Made by a program: the position numbers and the translations under genes. Shown here one piece after another: positions 23,668 to 33,927 of a stretch of 64,000 nucleotides of DNA (positions are counted from its first letter, which is position 1; every line of letters starts with the position of its first letter). This DNA comes from Notospermus geniculatus (lineage: Eukaryota > Nemertea > Pilidiophora > Heteronemertea > Lineidae): assembly GCA_002633025.1 (NCBI GenBank), contig NMRB01001150.1, positions 3,347 to 67,346 on the forward strand, in the 5' to 3' direction. The notes under the pieces are model-generated. The model did not search any database. It was not told where the DNA came from and saw only the letters and a program-made list of their open reading frames with translations.

Positions 23668-24410
23668 CTGAAAGATAGAAAGGTATGATCCATTAGCAAT
23701 GAGTTACATCAAGAATTTTACATTAGACAGTAACGAGATGCCGTGGGATCGAATGGGAATACAACAAATTCATGTTTTCATCAACACTTTCAGGAGACAT
23801 CAAGTTGGTATCCTGAGACATGTAAAGCTAGGAATCCACCATTGATTTTCAAGCTGATTTTGCGTTGCGACTTGCTTTGCAACTGGGCACTCGATCGCCA
23901 TAGTGGACTTGGTAGACGTCATTTCCACCAATGGCGAAGATGTGATCAATTTCAGTCGGCGACCAGTATCATTTCCTTGCGATCGTATTCAATCGCAGGT
24001 ACTTGCATGGGATTTTTTTCATTCTTGATTTTGCCCTGTTTTTCTTGGTTCCAGTACAACCATGCACTCACAGCACTGCTCTGATCAAGATAAAACCTCA
24101 AGTGGGTTCCTCAATGGAAACCCCTGTTTTCAACACAAATATTCTCTCCTAAAACATGGAATTTTACTTCGATTCGAAATGTGTATCTGCAGCGGCAAAG
24201 GAAGAATCTAAAAGCACAGCACTTGAATTCAAGTAAATTGTTCAAATTGAAAGGGAAGAGCTTTGAAATATTCAACAGTGAAGATGATCTATACTTCAGT
24301 TATTGGAAAACCTCTTCCAGTATTGATTCTGGAGTTTCCTAAAGGTATGTGCTTAGTAAACTGAAGGGTTGTTTTTATATCATAAAGATATTTGAACTTT
24401 CAAATCAGAT

Positions 24411-24884
24411 GAAATGGTCCATGGACCATGTGCTCACTGGGTTGGACATAATAGTCTAATGACAGAGGGAGGTACATATCAGTTATGAGCAATCTGGGTC
24501 AAGTCATTCCCAGAAAAGACTTTGATGATTTTTGGGTTATGCCACCTGGCGGCCATATTGGATGTCCGATCAGGCTGGAACTTCACATGCACATAAAGGT
24601 CATCTGCAGGGGACCACATAGCACATTGGAGCGCTTTGGGTCAAGCCGTTCTTGAGTTACAGCACTTTGATGATTTTCGTGTTACGCCACCTGGCGGCCA
24701 TATTGGATGTCCGATCGGGCCGAAACTTCACATGGACATAAAGGTCATTTGCAGCTGGCCACATAGCACATTGGAGCACTTTGGGTTANAACGACGACGG
24801 ACGACGACGGACGACGACGACGGACGACGACGGACGACGGACGCTGCACCATCGTAATAGCTCACCCCAGTGAGCTAAAAAGGG
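24411..24884. mobile_element. Insertion private to block 1 with (ACGACGG)n tract and terminal hairpin
   Basis: Absent from block 2, where tttcaaatcaga runs straight into the gatactgatagc flank. It contains two copies of a 'ccacctggcggccatattgg' unit, an (acgacgg)n tract with one undetermined base (24789) and a hairpin TAGCTCAC/GTGAGCTA at 24858-24877. The architecture matches the repeat at 1-1449. The class is uncertain. Confidence 0.65.
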
Positions 24885-25784
24885 ATACTGATAGCATAAG
24901 CCACTTCACTTCTAGACGATCTTCATCCTGTTTCATTCACGATAAGAATCGCCTGGTTTAGAGATTTTAGAAATCTTTCAAGTCAAAACACGTCCCACTG
25001 AGTTTTTCATTCTGCACTTATTGAAAAGTGTTGATGAGCAAAAATGATCGAGTTCTTGATTCTTGAGGCACAAGTTTCTTATTATTTTTACCTGTAGGAA
25101 GGTGAATTTACCATGGTTAGGAAAAGAGCCCCACCTTGTGATCTTGCAGTTTTTCTGGAAACAGTTTCAGAAAACACAACGCACACTGAAGGGAAACAGT
25201 TCATAGTTCTGCCTTCTGCGACATTCATTATGGAAACCAGAAATCCCCACGGAACTTTAAGATGACAATGAATTCCAATCATCAAATCCACTGGGACAGC
25301 GCCACCTCAGCCGAGCATGATGAGAATCAAGAGCCACACAATGGAACGAAAATGTCTAAATGAGAATTTCAACATCCGCAGCAGAACCTAATTTCAAAGA
25401 ATCATCTTGGATGATTACATATTTTGAACATCTCGAGCAATTTTGTAATTTTTTACATCACTCGTCATTCGTATTCCTAAATATTACTATTATACAAGGG
25501 AAAACGGAATTATTTGAAGAAGAACATCTGCAAATCCAGTCTACAAATAATTACCTGCGACTTGATAAAGAAAACATTTTATTTTTTATACTTCGATCTA
25601 TTTGGAAGCTTATCAATATTGCTTAGTAATTACAGAGCCATTCCAAGCTGACAGCAAATAGAAATCTCCTAATGGAAACCAGGAGACTTCATCTCATGCG
25701 ATAAACTCCTGCCAACAACACACGAACAGCAAAATCATTGTCAACAGCACCCCGGTGTTGTTCCACGGAAAGGTCACAGCGGAA

Positions 25785-25887
25785 CATCCTCCCACAGCAG
25801 GGCTTTGGTCTCGTTCCTCTCCATACACTCACACACAAGTGAGCGGATGAAGAGGAGTGAGGTAAAAACCCCTGCTGTGGGAGGATG
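25785..25887 (+). mobile_element. Hairpin MITE, CATCCTCCCACAGCAGGG family, copy 3
   Basis: Same arms as the 11914 copy. Flanked by the 8 bp direct repeat cagcggaa on both sides. The same insertion, with the same flank, is present in the second intron block at 36320-36414. Confidence 0.85.
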
Positions 25888-26208
25888 CAGCGGAATGACG
25901 AAGACTCCATCTTGTTATGTGAACGCCGACAGAAGCCATAAAGGGAATGATTATGGTACCTCGTACTTGCAAACACCTTCTTTTTCAGGAAAAGAATGGT
26001 ACCTTGCACTTGTAAACACATTTTTTTTTCAATATGACAAGCCTTAGGGATGTCAGATATATGTCTCCATCATCGGTTTTATTTTGAGGTGTTATGAAGA
26101 ACATGACTAAAGCTGAGCAAATGCCAGTTACACTGTACCACAGCTGAGCCATTCACCTTTCCAGTACAGTCCAGTCAAAAATTGTCCCCATCATGCAATA
26201 GGCACGAT

Positions 26209-27503
26209 AGGAGCTGTCAGTCAGTTGACCAATAGATGCCACTACGGCGCAATTCAATGGCTAGTGGACCCATTCATGGTTGACTGAGCACCATTTTCTA
26301 TTGTCCTGGTCCGCTACAACATTGCTGCCCTCTTTTGGCGATAAGCGCGGCTGACTCCTATTTCTGTATGCAACGGCAGAAATCACACTCTCACTAAATG
26401 CTTGCCTTATGCAAGGTTTACCAGTATATCACCATTCGGAAACTGCAATGTATCACAGCATTGTATGCAACTAACGTGCAGCCATATTGATTTTGCGCGG
26501 AATGAATTAGCTGGATGGAACCATGCAGCAAGAGCAATAGTCATCTTGTATTGTATGGACAGCTTACTTAGTGTCCCTATGTGAACTCAAGCACGAAGTG
26601 TGGTTGTGAATGATCTAGGGATACGGATGGTCTCGGAGACTGAAGCAAATGCAGCCAAATGTTACAAGTGGTGTGTGCAGCAGTGGAAATACATTCAAAC
26701 GAAATGAATCCATCTTACAAAGTCCACCATTTCAGCCACTTCTTGTAGGTCCGGGCAAGTCCATGGTACATTCGGAGTAGTCGGAGAGGAACATATCACC
26801 ATAGAAATTCTCTTCAGAATGGTACAATTGAACCTTTTTACATTAAGACTGGACGAGCTTCAGAATAATGAAGTAAATCAGACAACTTTTTACAAACATT
26901 AAACAGAAGTATCCCCCACAAAACATCCCATTGTTTGCTCAGATGTGAGATGTCAAGAAGACATCCTACAGCCTACAGAGACATCCGGCCGCAGACAAAG
27001 ACAACAGCTCCGACACAAAAATCTAATGCAAACACCTTGTCACTAGGAAGATCAACCAAACATGCCTGGTATCAACTGCGCAGTTGATTCCGGACAGATT
27101 ATCCAATTCCAATGAACAACTCACCTTGTGGGAATCGCAGCAGTAGAAATATACAGTGCTTTCAAGGACAAGAACCTTAGACAAGAGCAAATGGAGTTTC
27201 GTCTTGAAATCAATATTTGCTTCGAAGGAGTCCATTTCATACATGTAGCACATGACATGCAGTAACAGACTACTGTAGAAGACAGAATGTTCAGAATTCA
27301 AAAAATTTGTGATAGGCCGAGGAGCCATTTGAAATAGGAGCAGTCAGCCGCAATTATTGCCAAAAGATGGCAGCAAAGTTGTTTCTGTCGCTCAGATCAA
27401 TACAAACAGAACTCTCTTGATGGTGCTCAATCTAGCATGAATGGGTCACTGGGCACTGAATTTGGCCATAGTGACACCTATTGGTCAACTGACTGACAGC
27501 TCC
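26209..27503. mobile_element. ~1.3 kb element with ~165 bp terminal inverted repeats, block 1 copy
   Basis: The left arm from ggagctgtcagtcagttgac and the right arm ending gtcaactgactgacagctcc are inverted over about 165 bp at moderate identity (cattcatg, gagcaccat, ttttggc(g/a)ataa, gcggctgact). The interior has no convincing transposase. The same insertion is in block 2 at 36742-38034. Confidence 0.7.
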
Positions 27504-28043
27504 TTTTGCACTCAGGACAACGGAATTGCTGCTGCCAATTGTACCATATCCGTATGACAGCTCTCGTACGAAAACACCACACACACTCTGCGGCAAATTT
27601 CAATTTCCTGCTGTAAAACATCCCCAGTAACTGCAAAAGCTAAAAGAGCATCCACATGGCCACGCCTGGAAAACCCAGCATCAGAAAGAATACGACTGTT
27701 TTTTGTGCCTTGTCAATGTCTCAATGAGACGAGTCCCCCAGTGACCCGACACACAGTCCAAATTGAATTTCCCCATCATGTAACGAAGGCAATTGATAGT
27801 AACTGACCATTACTGATGCTTGCGTAGCCAAGAGGAAGAAATTCGTGATTGATGTCATGGAGGAAGTCAGTGATCGTGGCACTGAACGAACCAAATCAGC
27901 TTTGTCAGCAGCATCACCAAGTCATTTGGGGTGAATCACCAGAGCGTCCACATTATTACAAACAACCTTTGGATAAGCTTTGGGCATACAGGGGTGAGAC
28001 GAAGATCGCCATGCGAAAAGATTAGACAGAGGACTGTCAAAAA

Positions 28044-28154
28044 TGTGTGGCAGTCTAGGAAAACCCAGTGGATGTCGCTTTTGAGGAAAGTGTTGCCATG
28101 CTGAACCCGCACATTTCAATAGCTGACATGTACTATGTAGCTAAACAGTAGCTA
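28044..28154 (-). mobile_element. MITE with GGCAGTCTAGGAAAACCC termini, copy 3, interrupted by the N gap
   Basis: tgtgtggcagtctaggaaaa begins the element. It runs through the 'aatagctgacatgtactatg' region and is lost at base 28155 where the gap starts. The equivalent element in the second intron block is complete (38576-38722). Confidence 0.65.
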
Positions 28155-28528
28155 NNNNNNNNNNNNNNNNNNNNNNNNNNNNNNNNNNNNNNNNNNNNNN
28201 NNNNNNNNNNNNNNNNNNNNNNNNNNNNNNNNNNNNNNNNNNNNNNNNNNNNNNNNNNNNNNNNNNNNNNNNNNNNNNNNNNNNNNNNNNNNNNNNNNNN
28301 NNNNNNNNNNNNNNNNNNNNNNNNNNNNNNNNNNNNNNNNNNNNNNNNNNNNNNNNNNNNNNNNNNNNNNNNNNNNNNNNNNNNNNNNNNNNNNNNNNNN
28401 NNNNNNNNNNNNNNNNNNNNNNNNNNNNNNNNNNNNNNNNNNNNNNNNNNNNNNNNNNNNNNNNNNNNNNNNNNNNNNNNNNNNNNNNNNNNNNNNNNNN
28501 NNNNNNNNNNNNNNNNNNNNNNNNNNNN
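28155..28528. other. Assembly gap (374 N) in block 1
   Basis: Undetermined bases. The corresponding stretch of block 2 (about 38670-39630) is complete and is about 960 bp, so the gap length is not a true distance, or block 1 has a deletion. Confidence 0.98.
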
Positions 28529-28725
28529 TTATTGTGTTCATTCTGATTCAGATGAACATACGGCAAGGGTGAAATTGGACGGCCGTTTCAGCGTCCAATA
28601 CAGACTGGTCCATGCAAATGACAACTCAAGAGTCTATCCCCGTGCAACTCCGCAATTATTTGAGCTCACGAATAAACTTTCAAATGAAGAAGACACCATA
28701 TTGAATGTCATAGTGACAACACTTT
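28529..28725 (+). pseudogene. Coding-like fragment, block 1 copy (5' part lost in the gap)
   Basis: The 197 bp up to TAG at 28723-28725 appear identical to block 2 (39633-39828), including the frame HSDSDEHTARVKLDGRFSVQ. See the block 2 entry. No family recognised. Confidence 0.35.
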
Positions 28726-28908
28726 AGGAAGGACAGGATGGATTTCAGTCAAGTTGACATGAAGTGACTCTTCCAGTTGATGAAGAAGGTACCCGGGTTC
28801 AGCACCATTTGTTAGGCAACACGGAGCAAGTTTAGCATGTTTATGAACAAACTGGCCTTGTGGTATGAATTTTGGACAAAATGCAGGTCCATTGTAACTC
28901 AAGATACA

Positions 28909-29034
28909 GAGTTTTCGCAAAGCCCCCGAAACGCCGACACGAATGTCAATCCTATTGTTCGGTGCTCTATTCGTGGCAATGACATTCGTGGATTGGTGTT
29001 CGCGTTGGCGTTTCAGGGGCTTTGTGAAAACTCT
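28909..29034. mobile_element. Foldback element GAGTTTTC.CAAAGCCCC, block 1 copy
   Basis: gagttttcgcaaagcccccg pairs with gggctttgtgaaaactc, with inner arms gaaacgccgacacgaa/ttcgcgttggcgtttc. About 126 bp. Also in block 2 at 40009-40134. Confidence 0.7.
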
Positions 29035-31282
29035 CTATTGACCTATAAAAGCAGATACCTGCATGCGTGGATGTTTTCGAAGAATTTTATGCCTTGTGCA
29101 GCCATCTGATTTTGTAGCCAATCAGAATAGAGATTGGATCCAGGATGGGATTTGTCTTAAACATCTTATACCATCTACAGAGATTCTCCCAAAGCACAAT
29201 AGCTGTGTCACCTGGGACTAAACTTTTGGTGAGTGAAATAAAAGCCTGAAGGCGCATCCTGCTATTGAAGCTTTTAGGATCAGACTGGCATTTTACCGAT
29301 ATGGCCATTTTATTGATCTTTGAGCAGGAACATGGTATTTTCATCATGATGCGGTGATCAGAAAGGAAGCCCTAAAGCTTATCTGGTAGTGGTTGGGGAT
29401 GGCAGCATGTCCTGTAAAGACTAGGAGCAGATTGGATCTGTCAGTGTCATCTGCTAAACACACAAGCTTTGTAGAGTAGCCGACTCTCAATGATCAGTAC
29501 AAGCTGACCACAAAAGCGGGCCGCACACGAGTGCAATTTTACCTCCAACTATGGAGATTTTTGCCTCCTACGTGCAAATGTCATCGTGAGCAATGACCAG
29601 CGGCAGAGGGGGATTTTTTTCCTCCAACACAGACGAAACATGTTTGAATGACATGAATGACGCAATGCCGCATCTACAGGATGCAAATTTGCAATCGTGT
29701 GCACGGCTGACACACTGTGTGCGGTGAGAGGATGGAGGCAACGTCGAAGACAAAATTGCGCTTAAGAAACATTATCGACCTAGACAAATTGAGCAAGCAA
29801 CCAGTTCAATTTCTGAAACCACCTAAGATTTCTCACCATAGAGAAAATAATTCACGCTGACTGAGAGAGATACTGCTTGCCAACCAAAAGAAACCACTGC
29901 CTCCAGATGAATTCACCGGCTTCATTTGGTGACCACTCAGTCAGACAAGTGTTCCAGATCCAATTATTGTTCTTTCCCTGAGGGTACACATGGTCTGAAC
30001 AGGTGGGCTGGAATTGACAAGAAAGTGGTATTGGGTAACAGCTTCAACTAAATTCTAATTAGGGGATTTTCGACAAGAACATGGTAGAGATTTCAACACA
30101 AGAAATGGGAATATTGAACACATTTTTGATCTGCTCAAATGTGGCACAACCTGTGGTTTTGTTGTCTAAAGACTGTCAACAGAAAAGACCCATTAGGGAT
30201 TTTCCTCCTGATGTGATGAAACTTCCGACTCTAACGGGGACTCTCTAGCCCACTGCCACAAGGTGTCACTAGTGGTTGCTATTGAAATGAAACTGACATC
30301 CCGGTCCTGATCAATTTCCCACACAAAAGGCGTCCATTGTATAGGAAATGGTTTTGGTGTGCTGCCCTCTATTGTAGCTAGGATCCTCATGGCCAATACA
30401 CCGACACATCTCTAGGCATTTGTCTTTCCTTTCAAACACCTGAACAGAAGAGAGAGTCAGTTTTTACTTGATACAGCTGAGTCATAAGTGAATGGTGAGC
30501 ATGGAAATATCTCATCACAGCAAGCATGTTTTAAAACATGCTGAAATGTTAGTTTTTGCAATTAGCCATGGAGATTGCATTGCAGTATTAAATTCACCTG
30601 CACAAGACTAAGAGGTGAATCAATGATGTGTAGCCTTCACCCACTCAGTTATTTGAAGGGAATGCAGATCGTACAAGAAAGCGACAGGTCCATTTTTTGG
30701 AGGAGGGGTAAAACTTCCACCAGAGATCAACTCATTAGGTGTCCAGTTGAGTATGCCATTGCCAAGCTGTTTGGCACAAGACTGACCACTACTCAACAAC
30801 CCATTATCTCTGCTGGGCCTTTCAGCCAAGCAGGCTCATCTGATTCTCACCAGTCTATCTGGCTGGACGCCCATCTAGCCTGGTTTGAATCCATCACATT
30901 TCCTGCTTCTGAGGAGCCCAGAGCCTTAGCCAATCATCGGTGTGCGAAGGCTAATCGACCTGCCAATCAAAATCCTTGTTACAAATGTCTACGGGATTAA
31001 GAAAAGAGAAAGTGCCGAACAGCGATTTGTTTAATAACGAGTTCGGATTGGCTCGGAGGCGGGGTCAAGTAGGGGTCAGGTTCATCTATAATTTATGAGT
31101 TAACGCAAAAGATGACATGATTGGGACAAGGCTAATGACACAGTCGATGGCCTTGTTTGGACAAGATGAGCAGGCTAAAAGTGAAATCTACAACAGTCAC
31201 CAAACAGCATAGAACCAACAAGACTTCATTCAATAGTCATACCATCACAACTTTTTGCAAGAACAAGCCTGGTGGCGACCGG

Positions 31283-32109
31283 GTTCACGAAGTGACGTTC
31301 AGATCATGAGACTGCAGTTACATGTAGTTGCTGGGGGTATAGATGTTTGGTTTGGGCAGCGGAAAGAAACTCGATAGCAGGACAAGTCCTTACATCCAAA
31401 CAGAGAAAATCTTTGTGAATAAAAGAAAAGAAATGGAGAAAAAAATTTCTTCCACCACCCGGGCTCGAACCCATGGTCATAGACAACCATAGCCGTAACA
31501 CTGAACCCACTGGACAATACTGATAACCCAAATGCGGCGATGGCCTATATTCACCATCAACACTGACCCCAATTATCAACTCATCCATAAGGCATCCCTT
31601 TATTTTAGTCCCAAGAAGGCTACCTGAACATTCGTGCACTATATGTGTGTACACACATCGTATCTCCATACACGTCGGTTATGCGTGGATCAAACAAAAT
31701 GGCGACCTGACTCGTCTGCTACGGGGCAATTCTGGACTTTTCTGCTTATTTCTCGGTGATGAAGGATTACATACGGTTCAAAATAAATAGGGGAGGAGAT
31801 CGTGATACACATCGTTGTGTAAAGGTGATATATTCTTCTGATTTTTTTGCATGCTCTCGTTATTTTGTACACAAAAATGCCGTTTCATGATGATGTATAC
31901 ATTCGTCCATACATCGGCGATTATGCCCCAAACAAAAGTGTCGATTTCTCGAAAAAACGCGAATAATATGTAAATTCTACTATAAGAGACATAACTTGGC
32001 GTTACATTACACTTATTAGTGAAATTTTGTGCCAATTGGTGCTATATTAAGTGAATAAACCCGTGTGACAAGAAATGATGTGGCACGAAAATAACGTCAC
32101 TTCGTGAAC
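31283..32109. mobile_element. Insertion private to block 1 with perfect 17 bp inverted termini
   Basis: GTTCACGAAGTGACGTT at 31283-31299 is the exact reverse complement of AACGTCACTTCGTGAAC at 32093-32109. Block 2 lacks the segment (ttttgcaagaa joins tagttactgc near 42360). 'gaacaa' occurs at both outer flanks and may be a target duplication. The interior contains a tRNA-like stretch (about 31447-31525, minus) and no transposase. Confidence 0.8.
31447..31525 (-). repeat. tRNA-like (Pol III promoter-like) segment inside the 31.3 kb insertion
   Basis: On the minus strand, ttgtccagtgggttcagtg resembles an A box and gggttcgagccc is a B box, as in tRNA-derived SINEs. It does not fold as an intact tRNA as far as I can see. 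The body of the insertion may therefore include a SINE. Confidence 0.4.
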
Positions 32110-33767
32110 AATAGTTACTGCACACATAAATATCTCTCCGCATCAGGTTGACGTGATAGCCATGACAACGGGAGCCTACACCATTTCTGATATCTGTTAG
32201 CAACATCCAGGCTTGTTATTGATCAAGCGCAGCTCAGCCTTGCATGCCTTGTAGGGAAACAACGATATGCCATAAACGGGATGTATGACGAGAATGTGAC
32301 GCATGTAAATGCGTTGTGTATGGCGGATGTTATACACGCAAAGATCAAGAACAGAATTTGGTAATGATGATTTTGCAAGTCCTTGGAGATGGATCAATGA
32401 TAATTGTTAACATAAAAAATATCGAATTTCAGATCAAGGACCCCTGGGGGTTGTTATGGGGTGAAGGAAGTTGAAGATTTGTAGAACTTCTTACATGTAG
32501 GTCAATTCAATTCATGATGAACTGGAGAGACTGATGAATTTTCAGGTTGTGTAGCTCGATCAGAAAACATTGGTCATGTTGGTTGAACTGAGCAAAAAAA
32601 AAATTCTGAGCACAATCTACAATACAGGGAAAAGGCAAATTTTACGCAATTTGGAATCATGCGACCAGCATGTAGAGCCACCACAACAAAAAAAGTGGGC
32701 CAATAGCAAATTACATGTATTCGATAACTTGGTGTAATTCTTTGCCATTAGATTGGATCAAAAATTGCCGAGGGCGAAGTCTCCTAAATTACACGTTCTA
32801 TGGTGAACTTTGGTCTAGGTAATACTGTTGTTCTGTGGTAGAATAATGGGAATATCCTGGTGATCATCTGCCATTATCATTTTTATGATTTATTCTGGGG
32901 CAATCGTCAGATTGGAATGGTGATTTGCACTTGAAAAACGTGTGTACCAGTTGCAAGTGCAATAATACCACCATACAGCATCACACCAAAGTGTAATGGG
33001 AAAGAGGGGAGCATATAATGTTCTCTTTCTGAGCCATGCAATTTCAGAAGCGAATTTTAGGTCCACGAAAGAGTTCGAAAAGGAGCACAATTTGAAATAT
33101 GACATTGAGGAAAAGTAGGAAGATAATCCCCGGATTATCTCGACTAGACTGATTGTCAGTTTGTGGATTTTCGTACTCACAAATAAATACATCACACACC
33201 CCATGTCACCATGGTGTGGTTTTGACAACATTCAAACTGTAGTTCCAGGCGCTGGCGGGGGCTTGTCACTTTGCACTGAGCAAAAGTTTTCATACCTCAG
33301 AAATACAGTGTTTGCAATGCATTCATAGTTTATGAACAGCATTACGAAATAGAGTTGAGTTCTCACTTCCATGTACTCCATGGGGGGCATGGAAGTAATG
33401 TAACTAAGTTACTGTCATCAGACAGTCAGAGTTGACATACTGCAACTGAAAAGCTGATAGCTGATATTTGCTATCGCACAGGTTTGCAGTATGCATTGCA
33501 CATATGATACAACATCTAATTTTATAGACAGAGACTGAGAGAGAGAGACTGGTAACCATGGCAACACACTCCCTTATCAGTTTGCTACATAATTTAGATG
33601 ACAAAATGCCATCAATCGAAGTATGATTGACTGTGACTCGATTATCTCAGAGATACACTTATTACGAATTTCACCTTCCCATCACGTTTTCAATAGAAAA
33701 TGGCATGCAAGGTCAAACTGTCTGTAAAGGGAAGTGAATCAGAAAACATCAACTATGCAAAGCATCA

Positions 33768-33842
33768 AGACTTAGACGTCACGTGTAACTTCGTCAAATG
33801 CATGCAAGTGTATGCATTTAGTGAAGTTACACGCGTAAGTCT
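33768..33842. mobile_element. 75 bp foldback element AGACTTAGACG, copy 1 (block 1 only)
   Basis: agacttagacgtcacgtgta pairs with tacacgcgtaagtct around a gtgaagttac/gtaacttcgt core. Block 2 lacks it. A relative lies at 63681-63757. Confidence 0.7.
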
Positions 33843-33849
33843 TTACCTT

Positions 33850-33927
33850 AGGCCGGGTTCACATAGAGCTACACGGTACATGGATATGCCGTGTCTGTGT
33901 AGGTGTAGCTCTATGTGAACCTGGCCT
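33850..33927. mobile_element. 78 bp hairpin GGCCGGGTTCACATAGAGCT (block 1 only)
   Basis: aggccgggttcacatagagc and gctctatgtgaacctggcct are near-perfect inverted arms. It adjoins the 33768 foldback, and block 2 lacks both. Confidence 0.75.

Noticed and set aside
25689-26021. 110-codon minus frame, also in the second block
   Set aside because: It crosses the hairpin MITE at 25785, and the equivalent frame in block 2 differs by frame-changing indels.
28141-28566. Open frames of 129-141 codons
   Set aside because: They consist almost entirely of undetermined bases in the assembly gap.
30575-31000. 141-codon plus frame in block 1
   Set aside because: The block 2 counterpart (about 41736-42060) has frame-shifting deletions, so the frame is not conserved.
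31441-31530. A tRNA gene
   Set aside because: A B box and A-box-like motif are present, but I cannot fold acceptor and anticodon arms, and it lies inside a mobile insertion; treated as SINE-like.
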